NCBI GenBank assembly: GCA_963966765.1
Contig: CAXAAR010000059.1
Location: forward strand, 1-14,317
Source: Aequoribacter sp003520285
GTDB taxonomy: Bacteria; Pseudomonadota; Gammaproteobacteria; Pseudomonadales; Halieaceae
Direction of reading: 5' to 3'
DNA: 14,317 bases
Part shown: positions 6,655 through 14,317 of the stretch, in pieces
Position numbering within the stretch: the first letter of the stretch is position 1
How the letters are laid out: each line of letters opens with the position of its first letter
Made by a program: the position numbers and the translations under genes
Notes under the pieces: generated by a model
What the model saw: the letters and a program-made list of their open reading frames with translations, nothing else
Told to the model about the DNA's origin: nothing
Databases searched by the model: none

Positions 6655-7851
6655 GTGAACGATAATTTCGCGCGTATAGATAGATTGCCCCCTTATGTTT
6701 TTAGCATCACTGGGGATTTAAAGCAGAAGGCGCGAGCCGCTGGAGAGGACATCATCGACTTTGGTATGGGGAATCCAGACCAGCCGACCCCACAGCACAT
6801 CGTTGATAAGCTGATAGAAACCGCGCAGCGTGGCGACACTCACCGGTATTCTCAGTCGAAAGGGATTCCCAGACTCCGCAGAGCAATTTGTACGTGGTAT
6901 AAAAATCGCTACGGCGTTGATCTGAATGAGAACACTGAGGCGATCGTAACACTCGGCTCTAAAGAGGGTTTGGCCCATTTGGCGCTGGCCACCACAGGTC
7001 CGGGCGATGCTATTTTAGTTCCCAATCCCAGCTATCCAATTCACCCATACGGTTTTGTGATTTCGGGGGCGGATATTCGTCATGTGCCCATGGGAGATGA
7101 GTCTCAGTTCTTCGATGAGCTCGAGAATGCGATTCGTAACAGCTGGCCAAGACCCAAAATGCTTGTGCTTAATTTTCCCTCGAATCCCACGACACACTGC
7201 GTTGAGCTCGAGTTCTTTGAGCGAGTGGTGGCGATTGCGAAAGAGCACCAAATTTGGGTGGTGCAAGACTTAGCCTATGCGGATCTCTGTTTTGACGGTT
7301 ACGTGGCCCCCTCGATAATGCAGGTAGAGGGCGCTAAAGACGTGGCGGTAGAATTTTTTACGATGTCGAAAAGCTATAATATGCCGGGCTGGCGGGTCGG
7401 ATTCTGCGTTGGTAATTCAACACTGATCGGTGCGCTCGCACGGGTGAAGAGTTATCTGGACTACGGCATGTTTACCCCGGTGCAGGTTGCTGCCATCGCG
7501 GCGTTAGAAGGAGACCAATCCTGCGTATCAGAGATTGCTGCCTTATACAAAAGTCGTCGAGACGTGCTGTGCAATGGTTTAAATAGTGCTGGTTGGCCCG
7601 TAACGCCGCCTAAAGCGACTATGTTTGTGTGGGCCAAGATTCCAGAGCCCTACCAAGCCATGGGCTCACTTGAGTTTGCCAAGAAGTTGTTGACCGACGC
7701 CAAAGTGGCGGTGGCGCCGGGCATTGGTTTTGGCGAGCACGGTGAGGGTTATGTGCGGTTTGGCTTAATTGAAAACGAGCATCGAACTCGTCAGGCGATT
7801 AGGAACATTAAGAAAATGTTTAAACAAGACGGGTTGGTTGCCGAAGCATGA
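6655..7851 (+). CDS. alaC: PLP-dependent alanine/glutamate-pyruvate aminotransferase (AlaC-like)
   Basis: This is a 398-residue fold-type I aminotransferase. The PLP lysine is K239 in TMSKSYNMPGWRVGF. Other cofactor- and substrate-binding motifs are NFPSNPT (173-179), VVQDLAYADL with D205 and Y208, and YVRFGLIEN near the C-terminus for carboxylate binding. Its N-terminal LPPYVFSI and DFGMGNPDQPTP resemble AlaC (YfdZ) of E. coli, which makes alanine from pyruvate and glutamate. The exact substrate cannot be fixed from sequence. The GTG at 6655 is preceded by AGGA (6646-6649) with five-base spacing. Its stop overlaps the hom start as ATGA, so both are translated from one message. In the same locus of Pseudomonas, hom follows dsbC directly, so the aminotransferase is an added member here. 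Confidence 0.93.
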   Translation: MNDNFARIDRLPPYVFSITGDLKQKARAAGEDIIDFGMGNPDQPTPQHIVDKLIETAQRGDTHRYSQSKGIPRLRRAICTWYKNRYGVDLNENTEAIVTLGSKEGLAHLALATTGPGDAILVPNPSYPIHPYGFVISGADIRHVPMGDESQFFDELENAIRNSWPRPKMLVLNFPSNPTTHCVELEFFERVVAIAKEHQIWVVQDLAYADLCFDGYVAPSIMQVEGAKDVAVEFFTMSKSYNMPGWRVGFCVGNSTLIGALARVKSYLDYGMFTPVQVAAIAALEGDQSCVSEIAALYKSRRDVLCNGLNSAGWPVTPPKATMFVWAKIPEPYQAMGSLEFAKKLLTDAKVAVAPGIGFGEHGEGYVRFGLIENEHRTRQAIRNIKKMFKQDGLVAEA

Positions 7852-9164
7852 AAGACAGCCGAACAGTTAAGCTGGGGATCTGCGGTCTAGGTACCGTAGG
7901 TAGCGGCACAGTGAATTTACTGGCGTCTAACGGCGAGTCTATCAGCCGCAAAGCGGGTGTGAAACTCGAGATTATTCATGTTGGGGCGCGGCGCGATAAT
8001 CCTGCCTGCTATCTCTCTGCGCTCAAGGTGAGCCGTGATATTTTCGCGGTAGTCGATGATCCCGAGGTCGATATTGTTATTGAGCTTATTGGTGGAACCA
8101 CTGTGGCCAAGGAGCTTGTGATCCGTGCTATCAAGGCCAAGAAGCATGTCGTGACGGCCAACAAAGCATTGATTGCAGAGTTCGGGACCGAACTGTTTGC
8201 GCTGGCGGCAGACGCTGGGGTTGCTCTTCGATACGAGGCAGCGGTGGCGGGAGGTATCCCGATCATTAAGGCGCTGCGAGAAGGTCTTGCGGGTAACGAC
8301 ATTCGCTGGCTGGCTGGCATTATCAATGGCACCACCAATTTTATTCTCACTGAAATGGAATCCGCTCACAGAAGTTTTGCGGATGTTCTGGCGCAGGCAC
8401 AGGAACTCGGGTACGCCGAAGCTGATCCCACCTTTGATATCGAGGGCATCGACGCGGGTCATAAACTGGTGATCTTAGCCGCCATCGCATTCGGGATGCC
8501 ACTGGATATTGACGGTGTCTACACCGAAGGAATGACCACTATCGCGCCTGCTGATCTGGTTTTTGCTCGTGAACTGGGTTATCGAATTAAGCATTTGGGG
8601 ATCGCAAGGTTGACCGATGAAGGTGTCAATCTGAGGGTGCATCCAACCCTAATTCCCGATACTGAACTGCTTTCGCGCGTGAACGGCGTAGAGAATGCAG
8701 TCTTGATCGATGGCTCTGCGGTAGGACCAACATTGTATTGTGGGGCAGGTGCGGGAGCGGCACCGACGGCATCTGCTGTCGTTGCGGATGTCATTGATAT
8801 CGCTCGAGAGCTCGCCGTTGAGCAGTTGCCTCAAGTCTCTGGTCTGGGCGTGGCTCCTGACTCGATCGAATCTGTGCCGATCATTCCGATGGCTCGCGTT
8901 GTCACTCCGTGGTATTTGCGGGTTACGGTATGCGATCGCCCCGGAGTGATGTCGCGCATCTCCAGCATACTGAGCGAACATGGAATCAGTATCGAAGCCC
9001 TGATTCAAAAGCCGGCGGTGAAAGGGGAGTCGAGTGTGTCTGTTGTGGTATTGACCAATCGCGCTTCACAGTCACAGCTGTTAGCGGCTGTGGCTCAGAT
9101 CGAGGCCCTAGACACCACCATGGCCGACGTGATTCGTATTCGTGTCGATACCTTAAAAGCCTGA
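7848..9164 (+). CDS. hom: Homoserine dehydrogenase with C-terminal ACT domain
   Basis: This enzyme reduces aspartate-4-semialdehyde to homoserine with NAD(P)H, at the branch to threonine and methionine. The 438-residue monofunctional form has an N-terminal Rossmann motif GICGLGTVGSGTV (10-22), TANKALIA (103-110), the catalytic-domain stretches AVAGGIPIIKAL and INGTTNFIL, and the family signature ending at K206 (GYAEADPTFDIEGIDAGHK). An ACT domain follows from about 356 (YLRVTVCDRPGVMSRISSIL), suggesting allosteric feedback, probably by threonine. No aspartokinase domain is fused. The ATG at 7848 overlaps the alaC stop (ATGA), so initiation is probably coupled. It is 18 bases upstream of thrC, the usual Pseudomonas-type hom-thrC pair. 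Confidence 0.97.
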   Translation: MKDSRTVKLGICGLGTVGSGTVNLLASNGESISRKAGVKLEIIHVGARRDNPACYLSALKVSRDIFAVVDDPEVDIVIELIGGTTVAKELVIRAIKAKKHVVTANKALIAEFGTELFALAADAGVALRYEAAVAGGIPIIKALREGLAGNDIRWLAGIINGTTNFILTEMESAHRSFADVLAQAQELGYAEADPTFDIEGIDAGHKLVILAAIAFGMPLDIDGVYTEGMTTIAPADLVFARELGYRIKHLGIARLTDEGVNLRVHPTLIPDTELLSRVNGVENAVLIDGSAVGPTLYCGAGAGAAPTASAVVADVIDIARELAVEQLPQVSGLGVAPDSIESVPIIPMARVVTPWYLRVTVCDRPGVMSRISSILSEHGISIEALIQKPAVKGESSVSVVVLTNRASQSQLLAAVAQIEALDTTMADVIRIRVDTLKA

Positions 9165-9182
9165 ATTCAATAGGACAGTTCC

Positions 9183-10577
9183 GTGAAATATATCAGTACT
9201 CGTGGTCGATCACCCGCTCTCAACTTTGAAGATGTGTTGTTGACTGGACTCGCGTCAGATGGCGGTTTGTATGTTCCTGATTCGCTGCCATATTTTAGTG
9301 CTGATCAAATTCGCTCATGGCGCACTCTGACGTATGCTGAGTTGGCAGGTGAAATTCTGTATCCGTTTGTTGAGGGGACATTTTCGCGCGAAGAGCTCGA
9401 TGCGATTCTGGTAGATACGTACCGAGTGTTCCGGCACGGTGCGGTGGCGCCGTTAACGCAAGTTGATCGAAACCAGTGGGTGCTTGAGCTGTTTCATGGG
9501 CCAACATTGGCGTTCAAAGATTTCGCTCTGCAGTTACTCGGCCGGTTGTTAGATGAAGTCCTCAAGCGCCGTGATGAGAAAATCATGATCATGGGTGCGA
9601 CCTCCGGCGATACTGGGTCGGCCGCGATCGAAGGCTGTAAACGGTGCAGCAATATTGATATTTTTATCTTACACCCGCATCAGAGGGTGTCTGATGTCCA
9701 GCGTAAGCAAATGACCACGGTGGTAGGGGATTCGATCCACAACCTTGCGGTAAAAGGTAATTTCGACGACTGTCAGGCGCTGGTTAAAGCGACTTTTAAT
9801 AACCGGTCAGGACTTCCGCAAGATCGCGGCATGGTGGCGGTGAATTCGATTAACTGGGCGCGAATCATGGCGCAGATTGTGTATTACTTCTATTCAGCGG
9901 TGGCCTTGGGTGCGCCGGATCGAGCAGTCAGTTTTTCAGTGCCGACCGGCAACTTTGGGGATATTTTTGCCGGCTATCTCGCTAAAAAAATGGGCTTGCC
10001 TATCGAAACTTTGGTGATCGCCACCAATAAGAATGATGTTTTACACCGCATGATGGCCAGCGGTGTGTACACCAAGAGTACCTTAGAGGCGTCGCTTTCA
10101 CCCAGTATGGATATTACCGTGTCGAGCAATTTTGAGCGTTTGCTGTTCGATGTATATGGTCGTAACGGCGATGCTATTTTCCAACTATTTGATACCTTCA
10201 ATACGACCTCAGTCGAGTTATCTACTCCCGCAATGGCGCAAATTCGCGATCTTTTTAAGAGTTCGCGGGTAGACGATGCCCAGACCTGTCAGGAGATCCA
10301 GAGGCTCTGGAGCGACTGCGCTTATCTTGCCGACCCGCACACTGCAATTGGTACCGCAGCAGCGCGAGAGCACGCCTCTTCGTCAACGCCCATGGTCACA
10401 CTGGCCACTGCTCATGCAGCCAAATTTCCTGCAGCGATCGAGCAGGCGGGCATTGGTGTTGAGCCCCCCTTGCCTGAGCACTTAGCTGATCTGTTCGATC
10501 GCCCCGAGCGTTTTGATGTGATTGAGAACGATCTAGAGCAGGTGCAAGCTTATATGAGCGCTAATCTGGTCGCTTAA
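9183..10577 (+). CDS. thrC: Threonine synthase
   Basis: ThrC converts O-phosphohomoserine to threonine with PLP. The 464-residue protein is of the long form found in proteobacteria and yeast. It starts MKYISTRG with the N-terminal domain (LASDGGLYVPDSLP). The PLP lysine is K112 in FHGPTLAFKDFALQ, the phosphate/PLP loop is GATSGDTGSAAIEG (138-151), and VPTGNFGDIFAGYLAKKMG is a further conserved cofactor-side segment. The GTG at 9183 has AGGAC (9172-9176) upstream, 18 bases after the hom stop, so the two are cotranscribed. Homoserine kinase (thrB), the step between Hom and ThrC, is not in the window and must be elsewhere. Confidence 0.97.
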   Translation: MKYISTRGRSPALNFEDVLLTGLASDGGLYVPDSLPYFSADQIRSWRTLTYAELAGEILYPFVEGTFSREELDAILVDTYRVFRHGAVAPLTQVDRNQWVLELFHGPTLAFKDFALQLLGRLLDEVLKRRDEKIMIMGATSGDTGSAAIEGCKRCSNIDIFILHPHQRVSDVQRKQMTTVVGDSIHNLAVKGNFDDCQALVKATFNNRSGLPQDRGMVAVNSINWARIMAQIVYYFYSAVALGAPDRAVSFSVPTGNFGDIFAGYLAKKMGLPIETLVIATNKNDVLHRMMASGVYTKSTLEASLSPSMDITVSSNFERLLFDVYGRNGDAIFQLFDTFNTTSVELSTPAMAQIRDLFKSSRVDDAQTCQEIQRLWSDCAYLADPHTAIGTAAAREHASSSTPMVTLATAHAAKFPAAIEQAGIGVEPPLPEHLADLFDRPERFDVIENDLEQVQAYMSANLVA

Positions 10578-10699
10578 TAGGATTGCGTTGCGTTCCATAA
10601 AATAGACTAACGCTCTGGCTTTATTGCTTGAAGCTCAGCAACCGTTCCGATGCAGACCCGAGTGCTCTGCAGTGCGATGAACAATTGCTCCCACGCCAT

Positions 10700-10712
10700 G
10701 TGTCTGAGACAC
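10700..10712. repeat. Short inverted repeat upstream of ggt
   Basis: GTGTCT-G-AGACAC is a perfect interrupted palindrome centred on G10706, 28 bases before the ggt start and 15 before its AGAGG site. The one-base centre fits a protein operator better than an RNA hairpin. No matching second copy or convincing promoter is visible, so a regulatory role is only a possibility. Confidence 0.35.
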
Positions 10713-10739
10713 TCAAAACGCTGATCAGAGGTATTCGTT

Positions 10740-12509
10740 ATGAAAATAGTAAGTGCACTTCTAATAACGCTGTTAGCGACGCAGACATTGGCGCAAGATC
10801 TTGGCGCAGGTGGTCGTCCGGTGGGCGCAGATTACTCGCGCAGCCCCGTCTATGCGCAAAATGGAATGGCGGCGACGGCACATCCTTTGGCGTCTCAGGT
10901 GGCGGTCGATATTCTGCAGCGGGGAGGCTCGGCCGTAGATGCGGCAATTGCAGCCAACGCGGCGCTCGGGTTAATGGAACCGACCGGTAATGGGATTGGT
11001 GGTGATTTGTTCGCTATCGTCTGGGATCCTGAGACTCGTTCTTTACATGGCTATAACGGTTCTGGTCGCGCACCTCTGGGTCGAGATCTTGATGCCTTGA
11101 ATACGGCGATTAAGCGGCTTAAAGAGGCGGGTAAGCTAGAACAAGATTACGACGGCATTCCCAGCCATGGGTCGTTATCAGTCACTGTGCCGGGCACAGT
11201 GGAAGCGTGGGATGCATTGCATCAGCGGTTTGGGAAGCTCGACTGGAAGAGTGTCCTAGAGCCGGCCATTGGTTATGCTCGAAACGGCTTTCCTGTGTCT
11301 CCAGTGATCGCGTATTACTTCGAGCGAAATCTGCAAAGATTTAAGCAGGTCGCCCCCTTAATTGAAGAATTCCGCAACGCAGAGTCGACTTATTTCAAAG
11401 ATGGACGAGCTCCAGTGGCAGGGGAGCTGTTCACCAATCCAGATCTGGCGGATACGCTCTCTCTCATTGCAGAAGAGGGTAGCGAGGCTTTTTATTCTGG
11501 AGCGATTGCAGAGACCATCGATTCTTATATGCGGGCCATCGACGGTGATCTCCGCTACGCGGATTTGAAAGCTCATCGCGGCGAGTGGGTGGAGCCACTC
11601 GGGGTTGAGTACAAAGGCTATACGCTCTATGAATTACCTCCGAATGGGCAGGGCGTGGCCGCGTTGATGATGTTATCGATCCTGAAGAATGTCGATCTAA
11701 GCCAATGGGATCGCGGGTCACCAGAGGTCTTCCACTACCTGGTAGAGGCGAAACGACTCGCTTTTGCTGATATGGCCGCAAGTTTCGCTGATCCTGATTT
11801 CTCTGTTGCGCCACTTGAACGTCTGATCTCTGATGAATACGGTAAGCAACAGTTTGAGCGCATTAACCCTAAACGTGCCGCAGTCGACTACGGCCCTAGT
11901 GCCGCCGTGCTGGAAGGAGAGGGTGATACGACTTATCTTACGGTGGCAGACAAGACTGGCATGATGGTCTCTTTAATTCAGTCTAACTACCGCGGTATGG
12001 GGTCTGGCTTAGTGCCGACGGGTTTGGGCTTCATGCTCCATGATCGGGGCGAGCTCTTCGCCCTGAATCCCGAACATCCCAATGCGTACCAGCCGGGTAA
12101 GCGCCCGTTCCAAACTATTATTCCCGCATTTTTGATGAAGGGTGACGTGCCTGTTACAAGTTTTGGCTTGATGGGAGGGGGAATGCAACCTCAGGGCCAT
12201 GTGCAAATGGTGATTAACTGGCTCGACTTTGGCATGAATTTGCAAGAGGCCGGTGATGCCGCTCGATTCCTGCACGATGGCGGCGCCGAGCCGACCGATC
12301 GAGCGTACACAGGCTATGGTACTCTCCTCCTCGAACCCGGCGTACCAGCGGCAACAGTAAAAGCGCTTGAAGCGATGGGCCATCAAGTAAAAATTGATTC
12401 TACTGGTGGGGCGTTCGGTGGTTATCAGGCAATCTCCAGAGACCCCATGACCGGCGTCCTGAGTGGTGCGACCGAGATGCGCAAAGACGGTACGGTGGCA
12501 GGGTTTTAG
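10740..12509 (+). CDS. ggt: Exported gamma-glutamyltranspeptidase-family hydrolase (divergent Ggt)
   Basis: This 589-residue protein belongs to the N-terminal nucleophile family that cleaves itself into large and small subunits. A Sec signal peptide (MKIVSALLITLLATQTLA, cut before Q19) indicates a periplasmic location. Family stretches include GGSAVDAAIAANAALGLMEP, GNGIGGDLFAI, GSGRAP with R110, and GSLSVTVPGTVEAW. The predicted processing site and nucleophile is T397 in EGDTTYLTVADK, giving a mature small subunit of about 193 residues. After it, GMGSGLVPTGLGFMLHDRG, QPGKRPFQTIIPAF and GLMGGGMQPQGHVQ match the YwrD/acylase-like branch. The double serine of E. coli Ggt (PLSSM) is FQT here, the GSPGGS loop differs, and the lid-loop region is shorter. 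Substrate may therefore not be glutathione. The ATG at 10740 follows AGAGG with eight-base spacing. It sits 162 bp after thrC and overlaps recJ by one base. Confidence 0.92.
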   Translation: MKIVSALLITLLATQTLAQDLGAGGRPVGADYSRSPVYAQNGMAATAHPLASQVAVDILQRGGSAVDAAIAANAALGLMEPTGNGIGGDLFAIVWDPETRSLHGYNGSGRAPLGRDLDALNTAIKRLKEAGKLEQDYDGIPSHGSLSVTVPGTVEAWDALHQRFGKLDWKSVLEPAIGYARNGFPVSPVIAYYFERNLQRFKQVAPLIEEFRNAESTYFKDGRAPVAGELFTNPDLADTLSLIAEEGSEAFYSGAIAETIDSYMRAIDGDLRYADLKAHRGEWVEPLGVEYKGYTLYELPPNGQGVAALMMLSILKNVDLSQWDRGSPEVFHYLVEAKRLAFADMAASFADPDFSVAPLERLISDEYGKQQFERINPKRAAVDYGPSAAVLEGEGDTTYLTVADKTGMMVSLIQSNYRGMGSGLVPTGLGFMLHDRGELFALNPEHPNAYQPGKRPFQTIIPAFLMKGDVPVTSFGLMGGGMQPQGHVQMVINWLDFGMNLQEAGDAARFLHDGGAEPTDRAYTGYGTLLLEPGVPAATVKALEAMGHQVKIDSTGGAFGGYQAISRDPMTGVLSGATEMRKDGTVAGF

Positions 12510-14263
12510 TGAATCCTGACACTGCCCAAGTATCCCGTATTCAGCGACGTCAAGCGGTGGCATCAAGTGCCTCTAGCGTCGCCGAGCTGCTCCAGAATAT
12601 TGCAAATTCTCGCGGTGCGGAGTCAGAGCAAGAGCGCGATCTGAGTCTTGCATCGCTGTTACCCCCAACCGACTTGCTCGGTTGTACGGAGGCAGCAAAA
12701 CGACTTGCCACGGGGATTGAGCAGCAACAGCGATTTTTAATTGTCGGTGACTTTGATGCCGATGGCGCCACCAGTGTTGCTGTTGCAGTTCTCGCACTGC
12801 GAGCCTTCGGTGCTCGCAACGTTGATTTCTTGGTGCCCAACCGGTTCGAATATGGTTATGGGCTGACGCCAGAGATTGTCGAGGTGGCGAGGGGCTACCA
12901 GCCCGATATTCTCATCACAGTAGATAACGGTATTGCCAGTCATGAGGGGGTGGCTCGTGCGAAGTCACTCGGCTGGCAGGTGATTGTTACCGATCACCAC
13001 TTGGCAGCAGAAACCCTTCCCGATGCCGATGTCATTGTGAACCCGAACCAGCCTGCCTGTGGCTTTGCGAGTAAGGCTCTGGCCGGCGTTGGGGTGATTT
13101 TTTACGTGATGTCAGCACTCAGAGGCGAGCTTCGAGCGCGCCACTACTTCGAACAGGCTCAGAGTGTCGAGCCCGTCATGGCGGACTGGCTCGACATTGT
13201 CGCGCTGGGCACAGTGGCCGACGTTGTTCCTTTAGATCATAACAACAGAATTCTGGTAGAACAGGGTCTGCGGCGCATGCGCGCTGGGCAACTTCGCCCA
13301 GGCATTCAAGCTTTACTTGAACTCACGCGTCGAGAGCTCTCGAGCGTGGTTGCAACCGACCTAGCCTTTGCCGTGGCGCCAAGAATCAATGCTGCGGGGC
13401 GGTTAGAGGATATGGCCATTGGTATTCGTTGCTTGCTGGCAGCCACTTATCCAGAAGCAATCCGTTTGGCGAGTGAGCTCGATCGACTCAATGGGGAGCG
13501 ACGAGTGATAGAGCAAAGTATGAAGAACGAGGCAGCGGATGCACTGACTCAAATGGGTACGATAGCGTCGGCTGCAAATTGTCCGTCTGTCATTGTTTTG
13601 CATGACCCGCGATGGCATCAGGGTGTCATCGGAATTCTTGCGTCCAGAATTAAGGAACAGTTTCATCGCCCCGTGATTATCTTTGCGCGCGACGGTGAGT
13701 CTCAGCTGAAGGGGTCAGCGCGCTCAATACCGGGGCTTCATATCAGAGACATACTCGATAGCGTGGCGACGGCGTATCCGGGGTTGGTGGTGAAGTTTGG
13801 TGGTCACGCCATGGCAGCGGGTTTAACGATCGCATCCTCAGACTACGACCGCTTTATCGAGGCGTTGACAGACGCAGTTGATGCCAGCGTGACTGAAGAA
13901 ATATTAGCGCCGATTAAACTCAGTGATGGTCCCTTGTCATCAGACTTCTTTACTCTCGAATGTGCGCGCTCATTGCGTTTTTATCAGCCGTGGGGGCAGT
14001 ACTTCCCCGAGCCGCTGTTCGATAATCACTTCGACATTAAGCGGGTACGGATTTTATCCGAGCAGCACGCCAAGCTAGAGGTGGCTTTGAGTGGTGAACA
14101 AATGTGCTTTAGCGCCATTGCCTTTAATGTCGATCCCGAGTTCTACCTTCACCATGAGGGGCGCTCGCTCAGATTACTCTACAAGTTGGATATTAATAGT
14201 TATCGCGGCACTCAATCACTGCAATTGATGATCGAGCACGCAGAGAGCGCCGTGCAGCATTAA
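12509..14263 (+). CDS. recJ: Single-stranded-DNA-specific 5'-3' exonuclease RecJ
   Basis: RecJ degrades 5' ends of single-stranded DNA in RecFOR recombination, mismatch repair and base-excision repair. The 584-residue protein shows the DHH phosphoesterase motifs: DFDADG (81-86), VDNG (138-141), TDHH (161-164) and ALGTVADVVPL with D238, which coordinate the metal ions. The DHHA1 domain has PRINAAGR (291-298), DPRWHQGVIGILASR and GGHAMAAG (431-438). The C-terminal OB fold follows PWGQYFPEPLFD near 494-505. Length is normal. The GTG at 12509 shares its G with the ggt TAG stop, and CAGGG lies five bases upstream, so translation is probably coupled to ggt. In E. coli recJ follows dsbC directly; here four genes are inserted between them. 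The frame is intact and ends 54 bases before the window edge. Confidence 0.97.
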   Translation: MNPDTAQVSRIQRRQAVASSASSVAELLQNIANSRGAESEQERDLSLASLLPPTDLLGCTEAAKRLATGIEQQQRFLIVGDFDADGATSVAVAVLALRAFGARNVDFLVPNRFEYGYGLTPEIVEVARGYQPDILITVDNGIASHEGVARAKSLGWQVIVTDHHLAAETLPDADVIVNPNQPACGFASKALAGVGVIFYVMSALRGELRARHYFEQAQSVEPVMADWLDIVALGTVADVVPLDHNNRILVEQGLRRMRAGQLRPGIQALLELTRRELSSVVATDLAFAVAPRINAAGRLEDMAIGIRCLLAATYPEAIRLASELDRLNGERRVIEQSMKNEAADALTQMGTIASAANCPSVIVLHDPRWHQGVIGILASRIKEQFHRPVIIFARDGESQLKGSARSIPGLHIRDILDSVATAYPGLVVKFGGHAMAAGLTIASSDYDRFIEALTDAVDASVTEEILAPIKLSDGPLSSDFFTLECARSLRFYQPWGQYFPEPLFDNHFDIKRVRILSEQHAKLEVALSGEQMCFSAIAFNVDPEFYLHHEGRSLRLLYKLDINSYRGTQSLQLMIEHAESAVQH

Positions 14264-14317
14264 CTCTGAGGCTCTGCTGAGATAAACTAGCGTCTCACAT
14301 TGGAACACGGACCCCAG

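Noticed and set aside
7917..8462. Long minus-strand ORF (181 codons) inside hom.
   Set aside because: It is antisense to a clearly conserved coding frame and its translation looks like no known family. Similar antisense frames at 12009-12566 and 471-1130 (within the CcsA-like gene) are shadows for the same reason.
10598..10603. TAAAAT as a -10 for ggt.
   Set aside because: No -35 match at a suitable distance; AT-rich hexamers like this occur by chance.
14264..14317. Possible start of prfB, which follows recJ in many gammaproteobacteria.
   Set aside because: Only 54 bases remain, with no recognisable start, SD or coding similarity.

Overview
The window is an ordinary, gene-dense stretch of a gammaproteobacterial chromosome. 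The gene order resembles the Pseudomonas-type arrangement (ffh-rpsP-rimM-trmD-rplS ... xerD-dsbC-hom-thrC ... recJ), and base composition looks moderate in GC and fairly even. The protein sequences fit a free-living, possibly marine gammaproteobacterium; that lineage call is inference from gene order and family resemblance, not from a search. I see no phage, IS, CRISPR array, rRNA or tRNA.

Layout. Bases 1-1186, minus strand: a CcsA/YpjD-like membrane protein followed by the 5' part of a CorB/YfjD (DUF21/CNNM) gene that runs off the left edge. A 95-bp divergent intergenic region (1187-1281) separates these from ffh. Bases 1282-4803, plus strand: ffh (signal recognition particle GTPase), then the translation operon rpsP-rimM-trmD-rplS, closed by a strong intrinsic terminator at 4780-4803. 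The operon carries two hairpin-forming sequences: a leader hairpin ahead of rpsP and an 18-bp perfect palindrome directly before the rplS ribosome binding site.

Bases 4875-6592: xerD (chromosome dimer resolution) and dsbC (periplasmic disulfide isomerase, with an unusual CFYC active site). Bases 6655-10577: alaC-like aminotransferase, hom and thrC, an amino-acid block in which alaC and hom overlap by ATGA. Hom and ThrC are two steps of threonine synthesis from aspartate semialdehyde; neither thrA/lysC nor thrB is in the window. Bases 10740-14263: an exported, divergent gamma-glutamyltranspeptidase-family hydrolase whose stop overlaps the GTG start of recJ by one base, so ggt and recJ are almost certainly cotranscribed.

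No gap between genes exceeds about 170 bp. The last 54 bases after recJ hold no gene or clear terminator that I can support. I found no evidence of an undescribed multi-gene system. The points most worth a second look are the palindrome before rplS, the rpsP leader hairpin, the DsbC CFYC motif, and the divergent Ggt placed between thrC and recJ.
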